From: Enterocloster asparagiformis
Lineage (GTDB): Bacteria; Bacillota; Clostridia; Lachnospirales; Lachnospiraceae
Assembly: GCA_018380885.1 (NCBI GenBank)
Contig: JAGZSY010000008.1
Span: 109,032-173,031, forward strand
Reading direction: 5' to 3'
Length of the DNA stretch: 64,000 nucleotides
Shown here in pieces: positions 32,635 to 41,297 of the stretch; the stretch's first letter is position 1, and every line of letters starts with the position of its first letter. The notes below the pieces were generated by a model, which was given only the letters and a program-made list of their open reading frames with translations, ran no database searches and was not told where the DNA came from. The position numbers and the translations under genes were made by a program.

Positions 32635-34110
32635 TTATTCCGGCAGCGGTTCCGGCAGGATTTCTTCCGCCGCGGGCGACGGCTTTGCCTCTGCCTTGCC
32701 GCGGATGCTCCAGTCTGTCTCAGACTCATTTCCGGGAATGGCCTTGAAAATGAAGATTCCCGCCAGGGCGCAGAGGATGCTGACCGCGATGTTGGCGTAG
32801 GCGAACACCACGTAGGGCGCGAAGCTTAAAGTGGTGAAACCGAACAGGCCCATATAGTAGATACAGCCGGTATTCCAGGGCACCAGCGGCAGGATGATGG
32901 TGTTGGCCTCCTCAATGGTCCGGGAGAGCACGCTGCGGTGAATCCCTCTGCGGTCGTAGAGCTCGCGGAACATGGTGCCCATGAGAACCGCGGAGACGTA
33001 AAAGTTTGTGACCAGCATCACGGTGAGGATGCCGCAGACCAGGGTTACCAGAATGGCGGCGCGGTCCGATTTGACGGATTTTGTGATCCGCTCCACCAGA
33101 GTGTGAAGAAATCCCGCCTCACTCAGGATACCGCCCAGAGCCAACGCCAGCACCGCGGTGCAGATTGTGGTCATCATGGAGGAGATGCCGCCTTTGTTCA
33201 GCATCGTGGCCACCAGCTCCATGCTGCTGTCCACCTTCACGCCGTTAAACACAACCGCCAGCACGTCTGCCAGGGCCGCTTTCTGGACCAGAACCGCCAG
33301 GGCCAGCCCGGAAAATCCTGAGACCAGGATCGCCATGATGGCCGGAACCTTGCGGATGCTGAGGATGACGATGAGGATCACGGGGATGAGCAGCAGGATG
33401 TTAAAATGATACAGCTCCGCCAGCTGGGTCCTCACGGATTCGATCACGGTCGGGTCCATCGCCACCTGGGCGTATTGAGCGCCCAGAAAATAAAATACGA
33501 TCAGGCTGATGATCACGGCTGGGATGGTTGTGTACATCATGGAGCGGACGTGATAGTAGATATTAATGTCGCTGGCGCTGGAGGCCAGGATGGTGGAGTC
33601 GGATAAGGGCGAGAGCTTGTCGCCCAGGACTGAACCGGAGATCGCAGCCCCTGCCACGATGGGGATGGGGATACCCATACTCACGCCGATGCTCACACAG
33701 GCCACGCCCATGGTTCCCGCCGTACCAAGGGAGGTCCCGATGCAGAGGGAAAGCAGGGAGCACATGATGAAGGTGAGGGGAAGGAGCATCCGGGGCGTTA
33801 TGAAGCTGAGACCGTAATAGATGATCATGGGAACCGTGCCGCATTTGATCCAGGCGCCGATGAGAACGCCCACGAACAGCAGGATGATGACGCAGTCCAT
33901 AGCCCGCTTCACCCCGGCCATCATGCCCTCCTCCAGCTGGCTGTAGGGATAACCGAACAGCATGGAGATGACCAGAACAAGGAAAATATTGACCACCAGC
34001 AGGGGGATGGTGGGTACGCCTGCCATGATACCTGCGGTCAGGACCATGGCGATTACTGCGAGAACGGTGACGGACAAAAACAGGCTGGGTTTTCCGGTGA
34101 TTTTTTTCAT
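32635..34110 (-). CDS. nhaC: NhaC-type Na+/H+ antiporter
   Basis: A 491-residue transporter with about twelve hydrophobic segments. Recognisable parts are GTSLGTAGTMGVACVSIG, GAAISGSVLGDKLSPLSDST and the C-terminal LPLVPWNTGCIYYMG, all typical of NhaC. It exchanges Na+ for protons or a related pair (some relatives swap malate/lactate). ATG 34110 follows AAAGGAGAG; longer frames run into the leader. The gene sits behind a c-di-AMP riboswitch and terminator, tying its expression to osmotic or K+ signalling. Confidence 0.9.
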   Translation of the reverse strand: MKKITGKPSLFLSVTVLAVIAMVLTAGIMAGVPTIPLLVVNIFLVLVISMLFGYPYSQLEEGMMAGVKRAMDCVIILLFVGVLIGAWIKCGTVPMIIYYGLSFITPRMLLPLTFIMCSLLSLCIGTSLGTAGTMGVACVSIGVSMGIPIPIVAGAAISGSVLGDKLSPLSDSTILASSASDINIYYHVRSMMYTTIPAVIISLIVFYFLGAQYAQVAMDPTVIESVRTQLAELYHFNILLLIPVILIVILSIRKVPAIMAILVSGFSGLALAVLVQKAALADVLAVVFNGVKVDSSMELVATMLNKGGISSMMTTICTAVLALALGGILSEAGFLHTLVERITKSVKSDRAAILVTLVCGILTVMLVTNFYVSAVLMGTMFRELYDRRGIHRSVLSRTIEEANTIILPLVPWNTGCIYYMGLFGFTTLSFAPYVVFAYANIAVSILCALAGIFIFKAIPGNESETDWSIRGKAEAKPSPAAEEILPEPLPE

Positions 34111-34174
34111 AGCAATCTCTCCTTTACCAGTGTGATTAAAATTCACAGAAAACAACGGATTGTCATAGTACGAC

Positions 34175-34202
34175 AAAAAGCCACTCGGAAATTCCGAGTG
34201 GC
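34175..34202 (-). terminator. Riboswitch-controlled terminator ahead of nhaC
   Basis: Minus strand 9-bp stem GCCACTCGG / CCGAGTGGC with a 5-nt loop, followed by TTTTT. It lies 65 bases downstream of the aptamer and 65 before nhaC, so it is the probable expression platform. Confidence 0.9.
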
Positions 34203-34264
34203 GAAGGCAGCCTAAAAGCCGTTTACGCAAAATTGCGTACAGAAAAATAGCCATTTAACCTTCC

Positions 34265-34420
34265 TTCGCCTACGAGATTAGCTGACGGGTTCGGGAAAGA
34301 AGGTTCCCTATTGCCGGGACGCGCCGTGTGCTGCCGCGCCCCTGGGCAAATACACCCCAATAATTGGTTCTCCCGCTGCCGCTCCTGTTGGTTGGCAGGA
34401 CGCGGTACTCGGCGTATTTG
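34265..34420 (-). promoter_or_regulatory. Cyclic di-AMP riboswitch (ydaO-yuaA class)
   Basis: The minus strand carries the conserved aptamer blocks in order: TACGCCGAGTACC, GGGAGAACCAATTATTGG then GGTGTAT, TAGGGAACC, CCCGAACCCGTCAGCTAA and CTCGTAGGCG. A TATAAT box at 34438-34443 puts the transcription start a few bases upstream. In this class c-di-AMP binding favours termination, which would switch nhaC off when the ligand is high. Recognition is by consensus memory, not by a covariance search. Confidence 0.9.
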
Positions 34421-34456
34421 TTTTCTGTTGTGTTACTATTATATGGCTATTTTAGC

Positions 34457-34489
34457 AAAAAATGAGAACAGTTGCAATAGACAACTGTT
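34457..34489 (-). terminator. Terminator of yitT gene, adjoining the nhaC promoter
   Basis: Minus strand AACAGTTG...CAACTGTT with a 7-nt loop, then CTCATTTTTT. It lies 29 bases after the YitT stop; the nhaC promoter (TATAAT at 34438-34443) begins directly beyond. Confidence 0.7.
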
Positions 34490-34517
34490 GGAAAATACAA
34501 AATTAACGCCTGCGCTG

Positions 34518-35432
34518 TTACTCAAAGGGCTGGATATAGAAATTTCCCACCACGTCGCTGGAGTTGATTACGTTCACAAAGGTATCCGGATACTCCTGGT
34601 GAATCCGCTTTTTCATCTTCCGCACATCACTGTCCGAGAGCACGGTGTAGATCAGGTACTTTTTTTGGGCGGTGTAGGAGCCGAAGCCTTTGAGGATGGT
34701 GCTGCTATGGTTGGTCAGCTCCAGCAAATCCGCGGATATGGCGGCCGGATTGTCGGTGACGATAAGCAGGGTCCTTTTCTTGTACTTTTTGTAAAAGGTG
34801 TTGATCACCTGGGTGCTGCAAAACTGGAAAATTATGGAATACAATGCCTTGTCCATGCCGAACAGCGCGCCTGAAATGAGGATGATGACTGCGCTGAATA
34901 TCAGCATATAGTTGAAGGTGGATACCTTGTATTTGTTGGACAGGGACATGGCGATAAAATCCGTTCCGCCGCTGCTGGCGTTGTTGTTTAAGATCAGGCA
35001 CATGCCCAGGCCGTTCAGGATTCCGCCGAATACGGAAATCAGCAGGATGTCGCCGGTGATCGGGATGACGGGCAGTTCGTCCACCAGGATGGAGATCGCA
35101 AACAGGCTGAGGCAGGAAAAGATGGTGAATTTCTTTCCCACCAGCCGGTAGGCAAAGACGGCCGGGACCGCATTGAACACCACGTTCAAAACGGTGAATG
35201 AAATCCTCACATCGTAAAAGGTCAGCCCTACCCGCTGGATCAGCTTGGACAGACCGGAAAATCCCCCGGGCACCAGCTTGCCCTGCTCCACAAAGGTATT
35301 CATGTTGACTGCCACGATAAAACTGCCCAGCAGAATGCAGACGATATTGACCATATCCCGCCGCTTCTTGCTTCTCTCCCATTTCTCCAGGTTTTTCTGA
35401 TACAGATCAGACACCGCTTTGCTATTTTCCAT
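34518..35432 (-). CDS. YitT-family membrane protein (DUF161/DUF2179)
   Basis: A 304-residue protein. Five to six hydrophobic segments (VNIVCILLGSFIVAVNMNTF, VPGGFSGLSKLIQRVG, GLGMCLILNNNASSGGTDFI) are followed by a soluble DUF2179 domain (about 220-304, KRTLLIVTDNPAAISADLL, KKYLIYTVLSDSDVRKMKKR). Widespread in Firmicutes; transport function is suspected but unproven. A TATAAT box at 35486-35491 (minus) lies upstream in the 35433-35778 gap, which otherwise holds only a doubtful 40-codon ORF. Confidence 0.88.
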   Translation of the reverse strand: MENSKAVSDLYQKNLEKWERSKKRRDMVNIVCILLGSFIVAVNMNTFVEQGKLVPGGFSGLSKLIQRVGLTFYDVRISFTVLNVVFNAVPAVFAYRLVGKKFTIFSCLSLFAISILVDELPVIPITGDILLISVFGGILNGLGMCLILNNNASSGGTDFIAMSLSNKYKVSTFNYMLIFSAVIILISGALFGMDKALYSIIFQFCSTQVINTFYKKYKKRTLLIVTDNPAAISADLLELTNHSSTILKGFGSYTAQKKYLIYTVLSDSDVRKMKKRIHQEYPDTFVNVINSSDVVGNFYIQPFE

Positions 35433-35778
35433 GCCCGCCTCCTGCTAGATGATGTTTCATCCTCCATTATGGATCAATTTTTTCTATTATAGCAGATTTT
35501 AGCAAAAATGACAGCACTCCGGGCGGATTTCTGCCCAAAGTCGCGGGTGGAGAAATATCCTGACCGTTTACGATACGATTTTTAAATAAACTTTGGAGGT
35601 CAGAAGGTAAACTGCGGCGTAAACTGCCGCAAAGGCTGCCAGAGTTTGCGCCGTGATGGCGGCAAACAGGCCCACGTTCGTCAGGTTCATGGCGGCCATT
35701 TTCCAAAACCGTTTGTCCGCATGGAGAATAGATGATATGATGTGTAGAGTAAAACGTGGATGCAGGGGGAATGCAGGT

Positions 35779-36570
35779 ATGGGAAAATGGAACGCTCTGA
35801 GAATTTTGCGGCTGCTTTTGATCGAGGCCGCCCTGCTCTTCTTCTGCCTTGTCATTCTTCCAAGACTGAATTTTGAAGGGGTTGTGTACCGGACGGCCCG
35901 GCCGGTGGACCTGGATACAGTACTGGCCCAAAAAGAGGGGCAGACCGGAGCCGCCGTGTGCTACGCGGGCTATCCCAGCCTGGAGCCTACGGCGGGGATC
36001 GCTTCGGAAGCAGATTTGCAGAGAAACTATATCGCGGCGCTGGAGATCGACGCCTCCCGGCTGGAGGCCACCGGGATTTACAAACAGAGCGGCCATCACT
36101 CAAATCCTGTAAGCCAGCGCGGATATTACGCCAGCCGCAGCACCTCCTACGGCATCACGGCGCCGGCCGTCACCAGGAGCCGGCTGGTAAAGTTCTGGAT
36201 GAAGCCCTACGCTGAGTACGCCCAGTACTATCTCATTACCTTTGAGGACGGCTCGAGAGCCTGGGCGCTGATTGACGATGCGATCACAAAAATCCCCCGC
36301 AAAGGCGCGGTGAGACTGCCGGTCGGCTATTACTGGGACGAGGGCGCCGGCCGCTTCCTGACGGAACAGGAGAAGAAGCGCTACCACATCTCAGAGGACG
36401 TCTATATGGGCAACTGCATGGATCTCTACAGCGGCTGGGTTGAAGGGGAAGAGATGGCGCGCTTTTCCGAACGGCTGTCCTTCATACAGTCCATGGCTTT
36501 GGCGGTTCTTGGCACGCTGCTGTTTGTCACGCTGATCATATTGATACTGCCGGCCAGGAGGAAGCGGTGA
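35779..36570 (+). CDS. Hypothetical bitopic membrane protein
   Basis: A 263-residue protein anchored at both ends: a hydrophobic N-terminus (ILRLLLIEAALLFFCLVILP) and C-terminus (SMALAVLGTLLFVTLIILIL) enclose about 195 residues that should face outside. That part contains YYASRSTSYGITAPAVTRSR and YYLITFEDGSRAWALIDDAI and has no motif I know. ATG 35779 follows AGGGGGA by 8 nt; the preceding 42 in-frame codons have no ribosome binding site. It is convergent with the Agr-like kinase operon. Confidence 0.65.
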   Translation: MGKWNALRILRLLLIEAALLFFCLVILPRLNFEGVVYRTARPVDLDTVLAQKEGQTGAAVCYAGYPSLEPTAGIASEADLQRNYIAALEIDASRLEATGIYKQSGHHSNPVSQRGYYASRSTSYGITAPAVTRSRLVKFWMKPYAEYAQYYLITFEDGSRAWALIDDAITKIPRKGAVRLPVGYYWDEGAGRFLTEQEKKRYHISEDVYMGNCMDLYSGWVEGEEMARFSERLSFIQSMALAVLGTLLFVTLIILILPARRKR

Positions 36571-36592
36571 TTCTTGTGCGTTTGCCGCGGCT

Positions 36593-37957
36593 TTAGACCG
36601 GCGGGCTTCCGACGGAGGGAAAACGCAGCAGCAGCTCATGGCGCAGCGCCCATTCGCCGGATTCCCTCTGAAACGTTTCCCAACGGCTGACCCCGTCGTA
36701 CAATTCCACAACGCGTTGGATGCTTTTCAGGCCGAAACCGTGGTTGGCCTTGTCGCGCTTGTCGGTTTTTAACCCGGGATTCGATTTGAGCAGGGAAGGG
36801 TCCACGGTGTTTTCAAGCGCGCATCGGAGATAGCCGCGGAAATTGACGATGACCAGGTCCACCGAGCGGTCTCCCGGCGCTTTCATGCAGCCCTCCCTGG
36901 CGTTATCCAACAGATTGCAGAGCAGGATGCCCAGATCGGGGGAGGGAAAACGACCCACAGAGCCCATGATCCGGTATGTAAAGCGCACTCCGTCCCGACG
37001 GCAGTCCTGAACCGCCTTGGTGACCGCACCGTTGACGCCGTCGTTGGCCGTGTTCACCGCAAAAGCGTCAAACCGCTCTAACTCCCCGTCAAACTGTTCC
37101 AGCCGCGTTAAAGCCTCCTGCACGCCTGCCTTTGCCAGCAGGCCGCCCACGGCCGCCATGGTCTCATCGAGCTCCCGGTTCAACTGCTCCAGCTCCTGCC
37201 GGACCTCGGAAAGGCTGCGGATATAGGTGTCCTGGCGGGCCCTGGACTTCTCCAGGTATTCCCTCTCCCTCTGCTTCTGCTCCCGCGCCTCCGCCTGCCG
37301 GAAGGTAACGATGAGCACGGCCAGCAGCGCCAGGAGGCCGCAATAGAGAACGGGCAGAAAGCGCATGCTCAGGCTGCCGTTCACATTTTCGAATACTACT
37401 CCGAACAAGGTCACGCTCAGCAGAAAAAAGCCCAGCAGGCACAGAATCCAGACCAGGTTTGCCCGGAGCCGGCCTCTCTCCTGGAAAAGCTGCCTGTGCC
37501 GTCCGATAAACAGGATAAGCCACATCAGAAGGCTCCTTAGCACCATGCAGAGGATCAGGCACAGGGCCCGTCCGGCGCTGCCATAGCGGATTACCTCCTC
37601 CGGCGCATAGAGGCCAGACAGATCCAGAAAGAGCATCACCCCGAAGCCGGACAGGATCATGACGCAGTTCCAGAAGAGGCTGAAGAAGGCCTTCTGGAAA
37701 ATCCCGCCCTCCAGGGCGGTCAGACTATAGAGAAACAGGACCACGCTGTAAAAAATGCCTCCCAGGCCCTCGAAAACCGAGTGGGAATTCAGCCAGGCCA
37801 TCACACCTATAAAAGCCAGAAATCCCGCCGCAAAGCAGGCGTTTTGCTTCCGGCCCGCAAAACGCGGTCCGAAAAGCAGGGTGCACACCAGAATTGCCAC
37901 GAAACAATCATAAAATATGGCGAATACTTCCATGGACAATGAAAAAACAGCCATCAT
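36593..37957 (-). CDS. GHKL sensor kinase with ATPase domain but no phospho-accepting His (kinase B)
   Basis: A 454-residue AgrC-like membrane protein. About six to seven helices (residues 5-215) precede a coiled coil and a dimerisation region where the expected histidine is absent: QLNRELDETMAAVGGLLAKA (about 258-277) aligns without gaps to LLRHDARGHMVTMHILLKEG of the upstream paralogue. The GHKL ATPase is intact: N-box NLLDNAREGC (near 348-357) and G-box NHGFGLKSI (near 405-413). Its start overlaps the kinase A stop by 4 bases (ATGA). It may phosphorylate kinase A in trans. Confidence 0.85.
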   Translation of the reverse strand: MMAVFSLSMEVFAIFYDCFVAILVCTLLFGPRFAGRKQNACFAAGFLAFIGVMAWLNSHSVFEGLGGIFYSVVLFLYSLTALEGGIFQKAFFSLFWNCVMILSGFGVMLFLDLSGLYAPEEVIRYGSAGRALCLILCMVLRSLLMWLILFIGRHRQLFQERGRLRANLVWILCLLGFFLLSVTLFGVVFENVNGSLSMRFLPVLYCGLLALLAVLIVTFRQAEAREQKQREREYLEKSRARQDTYIRSLSEVRQELEQLNRELDETMAAVGGLLAKAGVQEALTRLEQFDGELERFDAFAVNTANDGVNGAVTKAVQDCRRDGVRFTYRIMGSVGRFPSPDLGILLCNLLDNAREGCMKAPGDRSVDLVIVNFRGYLRCALENTVDPSLLKSNPGLKTDKRDKANHGFGLKSIQRVVELYDGVSRWETFQRESGEWALRHELLLRFPSVGSPPV

Positions 37958-38874
37958 TCCGCGCCGTCATCCCTTCCGCAATTTTCTTCCGGGCCCATTT
38001 TCCCGCAGGCGCTGCGCTGCTGCGCCATTTTTTCCAGATAGGCGGCGGCCTGCTCCTGCTTTCCCTCCTTCAGGAGAATGTGCATCGTCACCATATGCCC
38101 TCTGGCGTCGTGCCGCAGCAGGCGCAGCTCCTGACAAAGCTGGGCGTAGGAGCGGATGTATTCGGCCTGCTGGGCCATGCTCTCGCGCAGATACCGCGCT
38201 TCCCTGCTCTCCCGGCGCCACATCAGATTTTGGTAAAAGGCATAGAGCAGCGTAAAAAACAGGCCGGCCAGCACAATATAAAAGACCGGGAGGAGCGCGG
38301 CGCCCTCCCCGCGGATCATAACGCCCATCATCAGCAAAAAGGCCTCTATGCTCAGCAGAAAATAGCCCAACAGGCCCAAGGTCCTCTTCCAGCCGCTGCC
38401 CCGGGGCAGGTTCATGCGGCCAAAGCCCTTGCCGGCCGCCATCGCCAGGGCGATCAGGCCCTTCAGCAGGCTGCCGCACAGCAGCGCCGTGATTCGGCTG
38501 GAGCCTAAGGGATGCCACAGATCGTGGATACTCAACCCCGTAAAGATGTAGAGCAGCACGAAGCTGCCTAAGGAGCTGAGCAGCAGCACGCAGTTCCAGA
38601 TCACACAGAAAACCGCCTTGTACTCCGCGCTCCCGTTCAGCGCCAGGCAGCCGTAGGTAAAGAGCACCAGTCCGTAGAGGATGGCCGCAACGCCCTCGAA
38701 CTGGTAATTGCGATTTAAAAAGTCCAGGACGCAGTAATAGGCCGCCGTTGCCGCCAGGGCTTCGCCGCCGCCCTTCAGCCCGGGGCGTTTTAAGCCGAAC
38801 AGGCAGGTGATGAGCCCTACGGACAAAAGGCTGCTGTAGAGATTGGCGATGCGCTCGATCCAGACAGGTTCCAT
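37954..38874 (-). CDS. AgrC-like membrane sensor with phospho-accepting His but no ATPase domain (kinase A)
   Basis: A 306-residue paralogue of the following gene. The membrane sensor (about 1-225) aligns with kinase B, for example FEGVAAILYGLVLFTYGCLA against FEGLGGIFYSVVLFLYSLTA. The dimerisation helix has the AgrC-type phosphosite LRHDARGH (His near 255). The protein ends about 50 residues later, before any ATP-binding domain; there is no sign of a frameshift, and the stop overlaps the next start. It is encoded 4 bases after the LytTR regulator. Confidence 0.8.
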   Translation of the reverse strand: MEPVWIERIANLYSSLLSVGLITCLFGLKRPGLKGGGEALAATAAYYCVLDFLNRNYQFEGVAAILYGLVLFTYGCLALNGSAEYKAVFCVIWNCVLLLSSLGSFVLLYIFTGLSIHDLWHPLGSSRITALLCGSLLKGLIALAMAAGKGFGRMNLPRGSGWKRTLGLLGYFLLSIEAFLLMMGVMIRGEGAALLPVFYIVLAGLFFTLLYAFYQNLMWRRESREARYLRESMAQQAEYIRSYAQLCQELRLLRHDARGHMVTMHILLKEGKQEQAAAYLEKMAQQRSACGKMGPEENCGRDDGAE

Positions 38875-38878
38875 ACCG

Positions 38879-39619
38879 TCACCCTCCTGAGAGCAGCAGC
38901 TCTTTGATCTGGCGCTTCCGGTCCTTGCTCAGCGGGAGCACGCTGTAGTCCGCCAGGGTCACGGTATCACGGTTCACGGAAAACACCGCTTCCACGTTGA
39001 CCAGGTAGTTCCGGTGGATGCGGAAAAAGCCCAGGGGCCCCAGCTCCTGTTCCATCTGCTTTAAGCTGCCGTAGATGGAAAAGCGCTCCGTGCGCGTGTT
39101 GATTTCCAGGTTGTGGCCGCTGCATTCCAGATAAAATATGTCCCGCACCTTGACCGCCTTGTAGGAGATGCCGTCCCGAAAGCGGTAGGCCAGATCGCGC
39201 CTGGCAGTCTTTTCAAGAAATTTTTTGAGCGCCCGGTCCAGCTCCGATGAAATACGGTCCTTGGGCAGAAACCACAGCGGCTCGAACTCGTAGGCGTCAA
39301 ACACCAGGTTTTCGTGGCTGGACACAAAAATAAGGAACGGGCCCTCCTCCTGGTGTCCGCCCGTTCCGAAAAAGCGGATCTTCCGAGCAGCGGAGAATCC
39401 GTTCATTCCGTCCATTTCAATGTCTAAAAAAACCAGATCAAACCTGCGCTCCTTTGCGGCTGCGCAGCAGTCCTCGGCTTTTGTGAAGATTTCCACCGAG
39501 CAGCTCCGTTCCAGCCGCTCCAGGGCCATCACGACCATCCCTGCAAACAGGTCTGCAAAGCATTTATCATCGTCGCAGACCGCAATGGAAATCCCGCAGT
39601 CCGTACTGTTGTTATTCAT
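38879..39619 (-). CDS. LytTR-family response regulator (AgrA-like)
   Basis: A 246-residue regulator. The receiver has acidic pair CDDDKCFADLF, phospho-Asp in LVFLDIEMDGMNGF and FVSSHE. The LytTR DNA-binding domain (about 140-245) shows YKAVKVRDIFYLECSGHNLE and FFRIHRNYLVNVEAV with VLPLSKDRK at the end. It should receive phosphate from the A/B kinase pair encoded next. No agrB or agrD-like peptide gene adjoins, so the signal is not evident. Confidence 0.92.
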   Translation of the reverse strand: MNNNSTDCGISIAVCDDDKCFADLFAGMVVMALERLERSCSVEIFTKAEDCCAAAKERRFDLVFLDIEMDGMNGFSAARKIRFFGTGGHQEEGPFLIFVSSHENLVFDAYEFEPLWFLPKDRISSELDRALKKFLEKTARRDLAYRFRDGISYKAVKVRDIFYLECSGHNLEINTRTERFSIYGSLKQMEQELGPLGFFRIHRNYLVNVEAVFSVNRDTVTLADYSVLPLSKDRKRQIKELLLSGG

Positions 39620-39656
39620 CCCTTGCCCCGCCTTCCAGCACGTATTAACAATGTCT

Positions 39657-39685
39657 ATTTTATCACAATATGATTATTTGGACAA
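39657..39685 (-). promoter_or_regulatory. Promoter of the LytTR/kinase operon
   Basis: Minus strand TTGTCC (39680-39685), 17 nt, TAAAAT (39657-39662), about 40 bases before the regulator start. No clear LytTR direct repeat seen around it. Confidence 0.5.
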
Positions 39686-39800
39686 CGCAATTTTGCGGGG
39701 CTGGGAAAATTCCATACCTGTGGCCGGCTGGCCGTCCCCGGCCACGAAGCCGCCGGGCCGCTGAGGTTTTGGGCTGAGGGAACTGTCGGTCCAAAACAAA

Positions 39801-39829
39801 TTGCATTCTCAGGCCAACGCTGATAAGAT
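39801..39829 (+). promoter_or_regulatory. Promoter of the GH18 gene
   Basis: TTGCAT (39801-39806), 17 nt, TAAGAT (39824-39829). It places the transcription start near 39836 and rules out the upstream ATG at 39801 as a start codon. Confidence 0.55.
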
Positions 39830-39884
39830 AGATATAGATACAGGAAAAAACAGGGAATTTTATATAAGAGAGGAGAGACTTGCC

Positions 39885-41282
39885 GTGAACAAGCGCAGAA
39901 TGTGGTATTTCCTGCTGATTTTTATACTGGGCATGGCGGCGGGCTTTGGTCTGTCCCACGTTGTCAGGCGCCAGAAGGCTCCGGTGGCAGAGACTGGCCC
40001 CAGTCAGGCCGCCCAGGAAACATTTCCGTATTCCGTCTCCCAGTCCGTCACCTCCCCGGAAAACAGCGCCGGTGACGGACCGGCCCAGATCGCCTGCGCC
40101 TCCCGCCCCGCTCCCGTCACCCAGGCGGCTTACGCGGACTGGGACCGGGAGACGGTTTACACCGGCGGTGACGAAGCCGTATATGAAGGCAGATTATATC
40201 GGGCCAGATGGTGGACGCTGGGCGAGATACCGGGCCGGGCGGACGTCTGGGAGGATACCGGGGAAACGCCGGTCAAGGCCGTCGGCGCTCTCCCGGAAAA
40301 TGCCGCTGGCAGCGCCCAATCTCCCGTCGGAGACACGGGCGGAGGAGAACCGGATGCGGCTGGGCAGCCGGCGGACAATGCCGGGCTCAAGGTGGTGGGC
40401 TACTATCCGGACTGGAAGGGCTACCAGCCGGAAAAGCTGCATTTTGACGTGCTGACCCATGTGGTCTACGCCTTTGCCATCCCCACCCCGGACGGGGATC
40501 TGCTTCCTCTGGAGCAGCCCGAGACGGCGAAGCGCCTCATAAAGGACGCCCACGACAACCAGGTTAAGGTGCTCCTGGCCGTGGGCGGCTGGAGCCACAA
40601 CGGCGCGGAGCTGGAGCCGGTATTCATGAGCGCCACCGCTGACGCAGGGAAGCTGCGCGCCTTCGGGGACAAGATTGTGGCCATGTGCGAACAGTACGGC
40701 TTTGACGGCATCGATATGGATTGGGAGCACCCACGGGTGGACGGAACCTCCAAGGACCAGTACCGGGAGCTGATGCTCTACCTGGCGGACCGGCTGCACG
40801 GCAGGGGAAAGCTGCTGACCAGCGCGGTGATCAGCGGCGTCAGCGCGGACGGAAACATTTACTACGATGCCGCGGCCCACAGCGACGAGGTTTTAAACGC
40901 GGTGGACTGGATCCATGTCATGGCCTACGACGGCGGCGACGGGGAGCGCCATTCCCCCTTCGAATTTGCGGTGAATTGCGGCGAATACTGGCACACCACC
41001 CGAAATATGCCCAGGGAGAAGGTGGTTTTGGGCCTGCCCTTTTACGGGCGTCCCGGCTGGGCCTCCTACGAGGAGATTTTGGCTGCGGACCCTCAAGCCT
41101 ATGCCGGTGACCACGCTGCGATCAACGGGACGGACGTCTGGTACAACGGCGTGGCTGCTGTTGAGCAGAAGGCCCGCTACGCCGGCGAACACTTAGGGGG
41201 CGTCATGATCTGGGAGCTGACCCAGGACACCTCGGACAGGGAGAAAAGCCTTCTCATGGCAGTGGGCCGCGGGCTGAACTGA
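39885..41282 (+). CDS. Secreted GH18 glycosidase with CBM5/12-like chitin-binding module
   Basis: About 465 residues. GTG 39885 follows AGAGGAGAG by 7 nt and begins VNKRRMWYFLLIFILGMAAG, a signal or anchor helix. A short module (AYADWDRETVYTGGDEAVYE, then YRARWWTLGEIP, about 80-125) has the aromatic pattern of CBM5/12. The GH18 barrel follows with the catalytic DGIDMDWE motif (Glu is the acid/base). It cleaves beta-1,4 bonds in GlcNAc-containing polymers: chitinase or endo-beta-N-acetylglucosaminidase. The neighbouring PTS and aspartylglucosaminidase make the latter attractive. Confidence 0.9.
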   Translation: MNKRRMWYFLLIFILGMAAGFGLSHVVRRQKAPVAETGPSQAAQETFPYSVSQSVTSPENSAGDGPAQIACASRPAPVTQAAYADWDRETVYTGGDEAVYEGRLYRARWWTLGEIPGRADVWEDTGETPVKAVGALPENAAGSAQSPVGDTGGGEPDAAGQPADNAGLKVVGYYPDWKGYQPEKLHFDVLTHVVYAFAIPTPDGDLLPLEQPETAKRLIKDAHDNQVKVLLAVGGWSHNGAELEPVFMSATADAGKLRAFGDKIVAMCEQYGFDGIDMDWEHPRVDGTSKDQYRELMLYLADRLHGRGKLLTSAVISGVSADGNIYYDAAAHSDEVLNAVDWIHVMAYDGGDGERHSPFEFAVNCGEYWHTTRNMPREKVVLGLPFYGRPGWASYEEILAADPQAYAGDHAAINGTDVWYNGVAAVEQKARYAGEHLGGVMIWELTQDTSDREKSLLMAVGRGLN

Positions 41283-41297
41283 GACCGTGGGGACTGG

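Noticed and set aside
35568..35690. Possible 40-residue membrane peptide on the minus strand (MNLTNVGLFAAITAQTLAAF)
   Set aside because: Hydrophobic and plausible, but no ribosome binding site, and it overlaps the leader of the rightward gene at 35779; not enough support.
36593..38874. One kinase gene split by a sequencing frameshift
   Set aside because: Both ORFs carry their own full membrane sensor domain and overlap as ATGA; they are paralogues, not two halves of one gene.
39620..39800. AgrD-like signal peptide gene near the LytTR/kinase operon
   Set aside because: No short ORF with a cysteine-containing peptide core and acidic tail, and no AgrB-like peptidase, is found on either strand near the operon.
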